Part shown: positions 51,945 to 64,000 of the stretch, piece after piece
Layout: the number at the start of each line of letters is the position of its first letter
How positions within the stretch are numbered: the first letter of the stretch is position 1
From: Glandiceps talaboti
Taxonomy: Eukaryota; Hemichordata; Enteropneusta; Spengelidae
Length of the DNA: 64,000 bases
Direction of reading: 5' to 3'
Assembly (NCBI RefSeq): GCF_964340395.1
Contig: NC_135568.1
Coordinates: forward strand, 17,857,776 to 17,921,775
Position numbers and translations under genes: made by a program
The notes under the pieces: model-generated
The model's database searches: none
What the model saw: the letters and a program-made list of their open reading frames with translations, nothing else
Told to the model about the DNA's origin: nothing

Positions 51945-54150
51945 TGGGTCATTGGTATAAATATATGTGTTCTGACCTGCAGTAGATCAAAAATAGCGTT
52001 ATATGCCCATCAAATTATGAATATTTTCAAAAGTATGCCTCCCGAAAGTGCACTATTATCCTATAAAATAGTTGTTTTTCATCCCTCCCCCTTATTTCTG
52101 TATCAAAAATTTTATTTTTGTAGTAAATGTCTTAAAATTGGTTTTGTAAAATTAAAAAGTCATCTTTTTACTCCGTAATTCTGAGAATGAAATCTATTTT
52201 CTAAGATGTACATCTTTTCTACTGTCTTTTTGTTGCTTCTGATTTTCACAAGTGTCAGTATTTCTATATTTGTAACACAAAATTTTAATTAAGTTTACAG
52301 AAACGTCATCTTCACACATGAAAATCTAAAAGAAAGCCCCATCTATGCTTTCTAGAAGTTGATCATTTTTCTGTTTTAAGAGTAAAAGTCTTAAAAGCAG
52401 CCAGTTTGGATATACTTCAAAATTGATCAAAGGAATTTTAGGATTTCATGTCATATTTTATAGAATCCACTTTTTGAATGTGAAAACGGAGAAAACGAAC
52501 TTGTTTTGTTAAATTTTTAAGGTTTAACACTGAAATTTAAAGAAATTACAAAGATCAGAAAATTCCAAAATAGATCAGAAGGTGTTAGATGTAGAGCTAA
52601 GTTTCTTGGCAGTTGCATAAATCATGAAATTGCAAGACTATACCCTTACGGAAGGCATTCAGTTTAAATCTGGTTACTTTACTTTGGGCCAAATTGTTTT
52701 CCTCTACACAAATTGGTACATTGATGAAAACTAAAAAGTTCTGAAGTGTTTTTTTCCTGCGCAAAATCGCCAACGTGTAAAAGAGCGGACACCAGGCTTT
52801 CTATGAATTCGTTATTTAATAATTCGAGTTAAGAAACGTATCAATTAAAACGGCAAGCTCAATAAAATATTACATTCAATAGAAATATATTGAGTAATTC
52901 TTTTAGCCTACCTCAACGGGTTTGTTAAAGTTAGACTTCGATGAAAAGATGACAACAAGGATGACGCAAGGCTAGATAGAAGTTTAGAGACTGTGTGGCG
53001 AACACAACTTTAAGCACGGCAGCTGCAGACCGGTTTACGTAGTCGAGTTCGATACGATGCTTATTTTATACTTTTGGAGGGCGACAGTCCATGACGCATG
53101 TATAGTTATGTGAAATCCAAAAGCAAATAAACCTATTTACAGGCCCTCGTACCATCTAATTAATCAGTTTGAGATCCAGGTTGTGTCCACATTCGTGTTT
53201 AATAAACTATCAAATCAAATGACATCTATGATCCCCTGGAGGTGTTTTCAACTTAAAACTGTACAAGATAACGATTATTATGATTAACGGGTCCGTTAAC
53301 GAGACACTGGCATCATAAATATGCCGTCGAAAAAATGATAAAGAATGTCAAATAATTTGTTGAGATAACAGTGTACGTGATAACATATATATCAAATGAT
53401 TTGTTGTTTAACCTACTAACGGTCCGGGAGCCCTCAGGATGGCCTGTTGCATAATTATTTAAATCTGAAACAATATTGAAGTCAAGCCGCTACTGGTAAC
53501 GATGCAATGAATCAATTATTAGCTGTGGTGGGATCAAGGAGAGGAATTAGATGGGAACCGTGGAGTTCAACATTGGGAAAAACCTGGGAATAATGCCCTT
53601 GAGTGGGGATAATGACGTCGGAGTAACTCCACGCTATGTCGATGTCGGTAGTGCAACCATTTAGTCTCTGAGGGGCTTGCCTGAAGCTTGATATTTTTAC
53701 TGAGCAGGTAAAACCGCATTCTACACTAATCTAGACAGTACGGGCTTGCTTGTGAGCGATACGTACTTACAAATTAATATGGTTTGGCACAACCTTGACT
53801 GTCTGATACATATTAAACACCTGGGGCGTTTTAGCCTACATTTCAAAAAAGTATGTAGATGTTTTAGTTGTCGCAATGCTCACATGCATTTATAAATATA
53901 GTTTTGTGAATGTGTATTGAGCTGTTTCGACCCAGTCAGTCAAGGAGAGCAATACCAAACACTATGTACTGAACCCAGTACTATATATACAGTGTGTTGA
54001 CAAGTTTCGGGACTGAAAAAATATTAATAATTAATGATAATGATTGAAAATTAATAAACTATTCATTTAGTTGTCTGAGTTTGGTTTGGGGTATGATTAG
54101 GTTTTTAGCACAATTGAACTGATAAGATTCAGTAGTGCTATAATCATCGC
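51945..54150. other. Intergenic, no gene recognised; one repeat end at 52640-52680
   Basis: Frames at 51888-52178 and elsewhere show no domain. 52575-52680 repeats the 11430-11520 family (AGAGCTAAGTTTCTTGG, TTACGGAAGGCATTCAGTTT). 53500-53720 is less AT-rich and may merit an exon search; I saw none. Confidence 0.4.
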
Positions 54151-54157
54151 TAAGTGT

Positions 54158-54265
54158 GTGTGTGTTAGAATCAGTGAATGAACGTTTGTTTTACTCATAG
54201 TGGGGATGGCATTTTGTTTTACCTCAGTGATGTTGTAACAGCTGTAAATTTTGTGACTTTATATA
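54158..54265 (+). pseudogene. Left flank of the satellite: copy of kringle-REJ intron 5
   Basis: GTGTGTGTTAGAATCAGTGA, TTGTTTTACTC(A/G)TAGTGGGG, TGGCATTTT, TTACCTCAGTGAT(A/G)TTGT and AACAGCTGTA(G/A)ATTTTGTGAC match 22877-22985 in order. Confidence 0.85.
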
Positions 54266-54382
54266 TATGTATATATATCACCTGGTTAAATGCAGGACAG
54301 TGTTTATTGTCCCTATATGCACACTGTACAAGGTCGTCAGGTTTGACCGGTTACATCATATGGATATTTATAGTTTAAGTTT

Positions 54383-57300
54383 ATCAACACGTGTATTATT
54401 GGACTGCACCGTCTGATATCAACACGTGTATTATTGGACTGCACCGTCTGATATCAACACGTGTATTATTGGACTGCACCGTCTGATATCAACACGTGTA
54501 TTATTGGACTGCACCGTCTGATATCAACACGTGTATTATTGGACTGCACCGTCTGATATCAACACGTGTATTATTGGACTGTACCGTCTGATATCAACAC
54601 GTGTATTATTGGACTGCACCGTCTGATATCAACACGTGTATTATTGGACTGCACCGTCTGATATCAACACGTGTATTATTGGACTGCACCGTCTGATATC
54701 AACACGTGTATTATTGGACTGCACCGTCTGATATCAACACGTGTATTATTGGACTGCACCATACTGATATCAACACGTGTATTATTGGACTGCACCGTCT
54801 GATATCAACACGTGTATTATTGGACTGCACCGTCTGATATCAACACGTGTATTATTGGACTGCACCGTCTGATATCAACACATGTATTATTGGACTGCAC
54901 CGTCTGATATCAACACGTGTATTATTGGACTGCACCGTCTGATATCAACACGTGTATTATTGGACTGCACCGTCTGATATCAACACGTGTATTATTGGAC
55001 TGCACCGTCTGATATCAACACGTGTATTATTGGACTGCACCGTCTGATATCAACACGTGTATTATTGGACTGCACCGTCTGATATCAACACGTGTATTAT
55101 TGGACTGCACCGTCTGATATCAACACGTGTATTATTGGACTGCACCGTCTGATATCAACACGTGTATTATTGGACTGCACCGTCTGATATCAACACGTGT
55201 ATTATTGGACTGCACCGTCTGATATCAACACGTGTATTATTGGACTGCACCGTCTGATATCAACACGTGTATTATTGGACTGCACCGTCTGATATCAACA
55301 CGTGTATTATTGGACTGCACCGTCTGATATCAACACGTGTATTATTGGACTGCACCGTCTGATATCAACACGTGTATTATTGGACTGCACCGTCTGATAT
55401 CAACACGTGTATTATTGGACTGCACCGTCTGATATCAACACGTGTATTATTGGACTGCACCGTCTGATATCAACACGTGTATTATTGGACTGCACCGTCT
55501 GATATCAACACGTGTATTATTGGACTGCACCGTCTGATATCAACACGTGTATTATTGGACTGCACCGTCTGATATCAACACGTGTATTATTGGACTGCAC
55601 CGTCTGATATCAACACGTGTATTATTGGACTGCACCGTCTGATATCAACACGTGTATTATTGGACTGCACCGTCTGATATCAACACGTGTATTATTGGAC
55701 TGCACCGTCTGATATCAACACGTGTATTATTGGACTGCACCGTCTGATATCAACACGTGTATTATTGGACTGCACCGTCTGATATCAACACGTGTATTAT
55801 TGGACTGCACCGTCTGATATCAACACGTGTATTATTGGACTGCACCGTCTGATATCAACACGTGTATTATTGGACTGCACCGTCTGATATCAACACGTGT
55901 ATTATTGGACTGCACCGTCTGATATCAACACGTGTATTATTGGACTGCACCGTCTGATATCAACACGTGTATTATTGGACTGCACCGTCTGATATCAACA
56001 CGTGTATTATTGGACTGCACCGTCTGATATCAACACGTGTATTATTGGACTGCACCGTCTGATATCAACACGTGTATTATTGGACTGCACCGTCTGATAT
56101 CAACACGTGTATTATTGGACTGCACCGTCTGATATCAACACGTGTATTATTGGACTGCACCGTCTGATATCAACACGTGTATTATTGGACTGCACCGTCT
56201 GATATCAACACGTGTATTATTGGACTGCACCGTCTGATATCAACACGTGTATTATTGGACTGCACCGTCTGATATCAACACGTGTATTATTTGACTGCAC
56301 CGTCTGATATCAACACGTGTATTATTGGACTGCACCGTCTGATATCAACACGTGTATTATTGGACTGCACCATCTGATATCAACACGTGTATTATTGGAC
56401 TGCACCGTCTGATATCAACACGTGTATTATTGGACTGCACCGTCTGATATCAACACGTGTATTATTGGACTGCACCGTCTGATATCAACACGTGTATTAT
56501 TGGACTGCACCGTCTGATATCAACACGTGTATTATTGGACTGCACCGTCTGATATCAACACGTGTATTATTGGACTGCACCGTCTGATATCAACACGTGT
56601 ATTATTGGACTGTACCGTCTGATATCAACACGTGTATTATTGGACTGCACCGTCTGATATCAACACGTGTATTATTGGACTGCACCGTCTGATATCAACA
56701 CGTGTATTATTGGACTGCACCGTCTGATATCAACACGTGTATTATTGGACTGCACCGTCTGATATCAACACGTGTATTATTGGACTGCACCGTCTGATAT
56801 CAACACGTGTATTATTGGACTGCACCGTCTGATATCAACACGTGTATTATTGGACTGCACCGTCTGATATCAACATGTGTATTATTGGACTGCACCGTCT
56901 GATATCAACACGTGTATTATTGGACTGCACCGTCTGATATCAACATGTGCATTATTGGACTGCACCGTCTGATATCAACACGTGTATTATTGGACTGCAC
57001 CGTCTGATATCAACACGTGTATTATTGGACTGCACCGTCTGATATCAACACGTGTATTATTGGACTGCACCGTCTGATATCGTCACGTGTATTATTGGAC
57101 TGCACCGTCTGATATCAACACGTGTATTATTGGACTGCACCTTCTGATATCAACACGTGTATTATTGGACTGCACCGTCTGATATCAACACGTGCATTAT
57201 TGGACTGCACCGTCTGATATCAACACGTGTATTATTGGACTGCACCGTCTGATATCGTCACGTGTATTATTGGACTGCACCTTCTGATATCAACACGTGT

Positions 57301-60300
57301 ATTATTGGACTGCACCTTCTGATATCAACACGTGTATTATTGGACTGCACCGTCTGATATCAACACGTGTATTATTGGACTGCACCTTCTGATATCAACA
57401 CGTGTATTATTGGACTGCACCGTCTGATATCAACACGTGTATTATTGGACTGCACCGTCTGATATCAACACGTGTATTATTGGACTGCACCGTCTGATAT
57501 CAACACGTGTATTATTGGACTGCATCGTCTGATATCAACACGTGTATTATTGGACTGCACCATACTGATATCAACACGTGTATTATTGGACTGCACCATA
57601 CTGATATCAACACGTGTATTATTGGACTGCACCGTCTGATAGCAACACGTGTATTATTGGACTGCACCGTCTGATATCAACACGTGTATTATTGGACTGC
57701 ACCGTCTGATATCAACACGTGTATTATTGGACTGCACCGTCTGATAGCAACACGTGTATTATTGGACTGCACCGTCTGATATCAACACGTGTATTATTGG
57801 ACTGTACCGTCTGATATCAACACGCGTATTATTGGACTGCACCGTCTGATATCAACACGTGTATTATTGGACTGCACCATCTGGTATCAACACGTGTATT
57901 ATTGGACTGCACCGTCTGATATCAACACGTGTATTATTGGACTGCACCGTCTGATATCAACACGTGTATTATTGGACTGCACCGTCTGATATCAACACGT
58001 GTATTATTGGACTGTACCGTCTGATATCAACACGTGTATTATTGGACTGCACCGTCTGATATCAACACGTGTATTATTGGACTGCACCGTCTGATATCAA
58101 CACGTGTATTATTGGACTGTACCGTCTGATATCAACACGTGTATTATTGGACTGCACCATCTGATATCAACACGTGCATTATTGGACTGTACCGTCTGAT
58201 ATCAACACGTGTATTATTGGACTGCACCGTCTGATATCAACACGTGTATTATTGGACTGCACCGTCTGATATCAACACGTGTATTATTGGACTGCACCGT
58301 CTGATATCAACACGTGTATTATTGGACTGCACCGTCTGATATCAACACGTGTATTATTGGACTGCACCGTCTGATATCAACACGTGTATTATTGAACTGC
58401 ACCGTCTGATATCAACACGTGTATTATTGGACTGCACCGTCTGATATCAACATGTGTATTATTGGACTGCACCGTCTGATATCAACACGTGTATTATTGG
58501 ACTGCACCGTCTGATATCAACATGTGCATTATTGGACTGCACCGTCTGATATCAACACGTGTATTATTGGACTGCACCGTCTGATATCAACACGTGTATT
58601 ATTGGACTGCACCGTCTGATATCGTCACGTGTATTATTGGACTGCACCGTCTGATATCAACACGTGTATTATTGGACTGCACCGTCTGATATCAACACGT
58701 GTATTATTGGACTGCACCGTCTGATATCAACACGTGCATTATTGGACTGCACCGTCTGATATCAACACGTGTATTATTGGATTGCACCGTCTGATATCGT
58801 CACGTGTATTATTGGACTGCACCGTCTGATATCGTCACGTGTATTATTGGACTGCACCTTCTGATATCATCACGTGTATTATTGGACTGCACCTTCTGAT
58901 ATCAACACGTGTATTATTGGACTGCACCGTCTGATATCAACACGTGTATTATTGGACTGCACCTTCTGATATCAACACGTGTATTATTGGACTGCACCGT
59001 CTGATATCAACACGTGTATTATTGGACTGTACCGTCTGATATCAACACGTGTATTATTGGACTGCACCGTCTGATATCAACACGTGTATTATTGGACTGC
59101 ACCGTCTGATATCAACACGTGTATTATTGGACTGCACCGTCTGATATCAACACGTGTATTATTGGACTGCACCGTCTGATATCAACACGTGTATTATTGG
59201 ACTGCACCATACTGATATCAACACGTGTATTATTGGACTGCACCATACTGATATCAACACGTGTATTATTGGACTGCACCGTCTGATAGCAACACGTGTA
59301 TTATTGGACTGCACCGTCTGATATCAACACGTGTATTATTGGACTGCACCGTCTGATATCAACACGTGCATTATTGGACTGCACCGTCTGATATCAACAC
59401 GTGCATTATTGGACTGCACCGTCTGATATCAACACGTGTATTATTGGACTGTACCGTCTGATATCAACACGCGTATTATTGGACTGCACCGTCTGATATC
59501 AACACGTGTATTATTGGACTGCACCATCTGGTATCAACACGTGTATTATTGGACTGTACCGTCTGATATCAACACGTGTATTATTGGACTGCACCGTCTG
59601 ATATCAACACGTGTATTATTGGACTGCACCATCTGATATCAACACGTGTATTATTGGACTGTACCGTCTGATATCAACACGTGTATTATTGGACTGCACC
59701 GTCTGATATCAACACGTGTATTATTGGACTGCACCATACTGATATCAACACGTGTATTATTGGACTGCACCGTCTGATATCAACACGTGTATTATTGGAC
59801 TGCACCGTCTGATATCAACACGTGTATTATTGGACTGCACCATCTGATATCAACACGTGTATTATTGGACTGCGCCGTCTGATATCAACACGTGTATTAT
59901 TGGACTGCGCCATCTGATATCAACACGTGTATTATTGGACTGCACCGTCTGATATCAACACGTGTATTATTGGACTGCACCAACTGATATCAACATGTGC
60001 ATTATTGGACTGCACCGTCTGATATCAACACGTGCATTATTGGACTGCACCGTCTGATATCAACACGTGTATTATTGGACTGTACCGTCTGATATCAACA
60101 CGCGTATTATTGGACTGCACCGTCTGATATCAACACGTGTATTATTGGACTGCACCATCTGGTATCAACACGTGTATTATTGGACTGTACCGTCTGATAT
60201 CAACACGTGTATTATTGGACTGCACCGTCTGATATCAACACGTGTATTATTGGACTGCACCGTCTGATATCAACACGTGTATTATTGGACTGTACCGTCT

Positions 60301-61275
60301 GATATCAACACGTGTATTATTTGACTGCACCGTCTGATATCAACACGTGTATTATTGGACTGCACCATACTGATATCAACACGTGTATTATTGGACTGCA
60401 CCGTCTGATATCAACACATGTATTATTGGACTGCACCGTCTGATATCAACACATGTATTATTGGACTGCACCGTCTGATATCAACACGTGTATTATTGGA
60501 CCTCACCATCTGATATCAACACGTGTATTATTGGACTGCACCGTCTGATATCAACACGTGTATTATTGGACTGCACCGACTGATATCAACACGTGCATTA
60601 TTGGACTGCACCATCTGATATCAACACGTGCATTATTGGACTGCACCGTCTGATATCAACACGTGTATTATTGGACTGCACCGTCTGATATCAACACGTG
60701 TATTATTGGACTGCACCGTCTGATATCAACACGTGTATTATTGGACTGCACCGTCTGATATCAACACGTGCATTATTGGACTGCACCGTCTGATATCAAC
60801 ACGTGTATTATTGGACTGCACCGTCTGATATCAACACGTGTATTATTGGACTGCACCGTCTGATATCAACACGTGTATTATTGGACTGCACCGTCTGATA
60901 TCAACACGTGCATTATTGGACTGCACCGTCTGATATCAACACGTGTATTATTGGACTGCACCGTCTGATATCAACACGTGCATTATTGGACTGCACCTTC
61001 TGATATCAACACGTGTATTATTGGACTGCACCGTCTGATATCAACACGTGTATTATTGGACTGTACCGTCTGATATCAACACGTGTATTATTGGACTGCA
61101 CCGTCTGATATCAACACGTGTATTATTGTACTGCACCGTCTGATATCAACACATGTATTATTGGACTGCACCGTCTGATATCAACACGTGTATTATTGGA
61201 CTGCACTGTCTGATATCAACACGTGTATTATTGGACTGCACCGTCTGATATCAACACACGTGTATTATTGGAATG
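54383..61275. repeat. 6.9-kb satellite array, 35-bp unit, about 197 copies
   Basis: Unit TGATATCAACACGTGTATTA then TTGGACTGCACCGTC, exactly 35 bp, with 36-bp variants (CCATACTGATATC). TGATATCA and ACACGTGT are both perfect palindromes separated by no more than one base overlap, so every unit has an EcoRV-type site and a CACGTG E-box. Copies at 54.6-56.2 kb are nearly invariant; variants (TGTACC, CGCG, CATGTG, ATATCGTCACG, TAGC, ATCTGG) concentrate at 56.8-61.2 kb and recur in the same order, showing higher-order duplication. Confidence 0.97.
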
Positions 61276-61284
61276 CACTGCACA

Positions 61285-61395
61285 ATTATATTAATTCCGT
61301 TCATTTCAATTTACTGCTAATCTATATCTCTTTCTATTTTAATGTCTGTTAAACAGGTGTGACTGCTGTTGACAAGTTCATGTTTAGGGAGCGAA
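61285..61395 (+). pseudogene. Right flank of the satellite: copy of intron 5 end and exon 6 start
   Basis: ATTCCGTTCATTTCAATTTA, CTAATCTATATCTCTTTCTA, TTTTAATGTCT(G/A)TTAAACAG and then GTGTGACTGCTGTTGACAAG, TTCATGTTTA align with 23018-23109. The splice acceptor is intact and the first coding bases remain (VTAVDKFMF versus VTPIDKFIF), but exon sequence ends abruptly at a poly-G element. Confidence 0.9.
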
Positions 61396-61525
61396 CAGTT
61401 TTTGCGGCCGGGGGGGGGGGGGGTACCAGCAAATCAGAGGGGGGCACCTTAATTTGGGTCTCAAAGAAGGGGGTTATCATTTTTATGAAGTGAATAAAGG
61501 GGGGGGGGTCACCTTGTTTTCAGCT
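61386..61525 (+). repeat. Poly-G dispersed element, copy 4, interrupting the exon 6 copy
   Basis: Head AGGGAGCGAACAGTTTTTGC, GGCC, a 14-G run, then further runs of 6, 5 and 10 G with CACCTT or TCA spacers and a TTGTTTT end. Confidence 0.8.
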
Positions 61526-61529
61526 AAAC

Positions 61530-62150
61530 AAAATCATGATCAGTCATGCTCCTGTACTTAAATGTCAATACATTTAATATCATAACTAGGCCAAAGCCCC
61601 TAAGCTACATATATACATATACATATGGTATGGTGTCACAACACTGCACCATGGCCACCTTTAACCAACAGTTATTTGTTAGAAATGACTTCTCGCTATT
61701 GCATGACATAAGTTGCATTATGTCATCTTATGGTAGAAAAACTTGCATGTGTAGCTGTACATGTAACACATAAGAAATGAAATACCTTATGATTTATAGG
61801 CTTTAAAATCTGTTCCTCCATTGACCTGAACATGTGGAATTGTGCACAAACATAACCAATTTAGGACACTTTGAAATAATATGTGGCAAACACTGTGACT
61901 GAAAATGCCTGACCCAGCCTGTGTCTAGGTATTGGATATTCAATGTCCATGTATATAGTTAGTCTAGTTCCTATATATTTACATATAATGTATGATAACT
62001 ACAATCATCTCCATTAGAAGTCCCAAATTGATTTATGGTTGAGATCAATTGTTCAATGTAGGGTAAAAACAAAATTCTTTTAGTGTTGGGTGGGGTGAGA
62101 GGAGGTCTCTTAATATGAAATCTGTTTTGTACCCCAATACAAACAATTCC
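61530..62150. other. Intergenic, nothing recognised
   Basis: A 75-codon frame at 61546-61773 has no domain. Confidence 0.4.
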
Positions 62151-62155
62151 AACCA

Positions 62156-62470
62156 GATTTAAACTGAATGCCTCCCGTAAGGGAATCGCTAATTATGCAA
62201 ATAACTCATTAAACTAAAAAAAACTATGGTAATAGGCTTTGTTTTTTAGACAAGCGTGCTTTCTTAGGTTAATGTATGTAAGAGTGTATGATACTGCTTA
62301 ATGCAGTCTTAAGAAAAACCGAAAATCATTAATTATCCAAATTATTCATTAACACTGTAAGGTACATCAACTAATCTTATAGGATATATACAATTTGTTA
62401 TGGTTAATGTATGTACTGAATTATATTGAAATTGAAGCATGCAGTCGTAAGATATAGCCTAATTACCAAG
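62156..62470. repeat. Dispersed repeat with CAGATTTAAACTGAATGCC end, copy 2
   Basis: Near-identical to 48658-48790 for its first 130 bp, then diverged copies of the TTAATTATGCAAAT unit. Confidence 0.8.
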
Positions 62471-62625
62471 AGGGGGGGGGGGGGGTCATTGTGTTTTTTT
62501 TATTTGTAAGGGTTGGGTTGGATTGTTTTGTGGATGATTTGCAGGGGGTCACTATTTTTAAGTATAACATGAACAAAAAGTCACCGGCCCACCCCTGGCC
62601 ATAAAAAGTGATCGCTCCCTTAGGT
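62470..62625. repeat. Poly-G dispersed element, copy 5 (rearranged)
   Basis: A 14-G run with TCATTGTGTTTT on the plus strand, but the head (AGGGAGCGATCACTTTTTAT then GGCC) lies at 62600-62625 in minus orientation, so two copies meet head to head or one was inverted. Confidence 0.7.
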
Positions 62626-62629
62626 AGAG

Positions 62630-63900
62630 AAAATGGACAAATTGGGCAGAAACAATAGCCTGACTGATAGATAGGACCACTTATGACATCAGCATAGGTA
62701 ATTGGGTGCTAATCCCATAATTTCCTAGACCATTAATGCACAGAGGTCGGTTCATTGCTAATTTTTGCATAATTTGTTCTCAGGGAAGTGACACAATATT
62801 AATGTAGAGTGCTTAAAGCATAGACAGTGGCTAACGTCTGACTTTTCGTGACTCACTGAACATTAACTAAAACAGCGACATCATCAACAAAGCATCGGCT
62901 CTGTTGACCTTTAACCCTTGTATACCATGCACGAGCTAAGTATTAACATCAACTCTATATTTTCAAGCATTGTTGGTCAGGTACTGCTGTTCAGATTAAC
63001 ATATCCACAGGAAGTCACAGTAACATAATTATAGATGTGAATATGGGTACAAATTCTGTATGAAAAACCGGTTTTTTACAGGTGGGAAAATTTTGAGCAG
63101 CAAGGACATCATATTTTCTGAAAACAATCCACTCTCTACAAAGTCTTTAATTGATTTAAACGCAGTTTAAAGTAAAACAGATTATTTAACAAGAACAAGA
63201 ATTTCAAATTGAAAATGAAGATAGCATATTGTAGAAGTCTAGAAGTACGTTCAATTTGTAAAATCAATCTACCTGAGAGATAGCGTTAGCTTAATTTGAC
63301 TCTCTGTCACTGGCACTATCGGTATTAGCTGACAGACAATGTGTTTTTGTTAGAGAATCGAACTAAGTCTAAGTCGGCTCTGTAGTTATTTTAGCAATGA
63401 TTAAATAAATACACAATACATACACTGTATGGCAATTTAATCTGATTTAAAGTTTGTGAGTTTGATTGATTTAATTCCTTCATGGCATACTGCCTTTGTC
63501 ATTCTCGTTATACATACTAGTACGTCAATATACAGACACAAGACGTAATCACCAGTACGCAATTGCAAAGAACAGACGACCTTTTAAAGTAAACCAAATA
63601 TTTTCTTCGTCAGGTTGTAATCAGATTATACTTTGGGTATCAACATTGTATTCTTTGCGAGTGAATAGGAAGGAACACTTTGCCGATAGCCAGTCGACGA
63701 TTTGAGTTGTTTGTGTTCATTTACTGCAGAATCACGTTGTTATTGATAACATTGAAACTATATCACGATCTTAAATGTAGTCCAGCAGTTCGCAGTAGCC
63801 ACGTTATTCTAATATTACTCCAGTCCCCCTATACACGCCATGATCATCTCCACCATATCATTAAATGGACTTCTTTAGCATCAGGCCGACAAAAAGACAC
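62630..63900. other. Intergenic, nothing recognised
   Basis: Short open frames at 63496-63705 and 63680-63922 without domains. Confidence 0.4.
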
Positions 63901-63903
63901 TGA

Positions 63904-63990
63904 TCCCCCCCCCCATCTGTAAAAACAAAAACAGGCTGACCACCCCATCGCTTACTTCCAAAACACGATGACCCCCCCCCCCCCCATATA
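63904..63990 (-). repeat. Poly-G dispersed element, copy 6 (reverse)
   Basis: On the minus strand: 15-G run, TCATCGTGTTTTGG, GGGGTGGTCAGCCTGTTTTTG and a 10-G run, matching the 6410 copy closely. It runs to the window edge. Confidence 0.75.
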
Positions 63991-64000
63991 CCATATACAC

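Noticed and set aside
53500-53760. Possible snRNA or tRNA gene in a less AT-rich patch
   Set aside because: I compared it by memory with U1, U2, U4, U5, U6, U12 and 5S openings and with tRNA A/B boxes and found no match.
57789-57989. 66-codon frames in the satellite as small genes (also at 59436 and 60067)
   Set aside because: They are the same higher-order block of 35-bp units, open only because of a 35-bp period walking through the three phases.
54383-61275. CRISPR-like regular array
   Set aside because: The unit is uninterrupted: no unique spacers between repeats, and the surroundings are eukaryotic with spliced genes. It is a satellite.

Overview
The window is AT-rich animal nuclear DNA. 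Coding sequence is split by GT-AG introns, and the spaces between are filled with microsatellites, minisatellites, foldback elements and non-LTR retrotransposon pieces. A kringle/REJ/GPS gene, a single-exon rhodopsin-class GPCR and a resistin-like gene fit a marine invertebrate, plausibly a deuterostome such as a hemichordate, cephalochordate or echinoderm. The species cannot be fixed from the sequence.

Layout. 1-12.8 kb holds repeats only: a 47-bp tandem array, poly-G elements, pentanucleotide tracts, a foldback MITE, and a decayed Tigger/pogo transposon. 12.84-13.90 kb (minus) is an intact 353-aa class A GPCR, with a decayed duplicate of its N-terminal end just upstream. 17.76-32.35 kb (plus) is a gene I assembled by hand into 15 exons. 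Reading phases match at every junction and the total is 774 aa: signal peptide, kringle, REJ region, GAIN-like region, then a GPS motif that stops right after its last C-x-C, so no membrane segment is encoded. 35.64-47.25 kb (minus) is a three-exon gene for a 101-aa secreted protein whose cysteine spacing follows the resistin (FIZZ) signature. No single exon of it stands out as a long ORF. Its 6.4-kb second intron is almost filled by a segment bounded by about 250-bp inverted repeats and carrying a near-complete LINE. Its first intron holds a second LINE that split a microsatellite-bearing repeat, and a compact group of tiny minus-strand ORFs.

47.3-54 kb contains dispersed repeats, a hAT/ZNF862-like pseudogene fragment and a 21-copy, roughly 85-bp minisatellite. 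54.38-61.28 kb is a 6.9-kb satellite of about 197 copies of a 35-bp unit. Both flanks of this satellite are diverged copies of intron 5 and the start of exon 6 of the kringle-REJ gene, and that gene's own intron 5 still holds half of one satellite monomer. The array therefore appears to have grown inside a duplicated intron. 61.4-64 kb is poly-G elements and dispersed repeats.

The three intact genes are unrelated in sequence. Two of them (kringle-REJ-GPS and resistin-like) are predicted to be secreted and one (GPCR) sits in the plasma membrane. Nothing here shows that they act together. No tRNA, rRNA, snRNA or CRISPR array was recognised.
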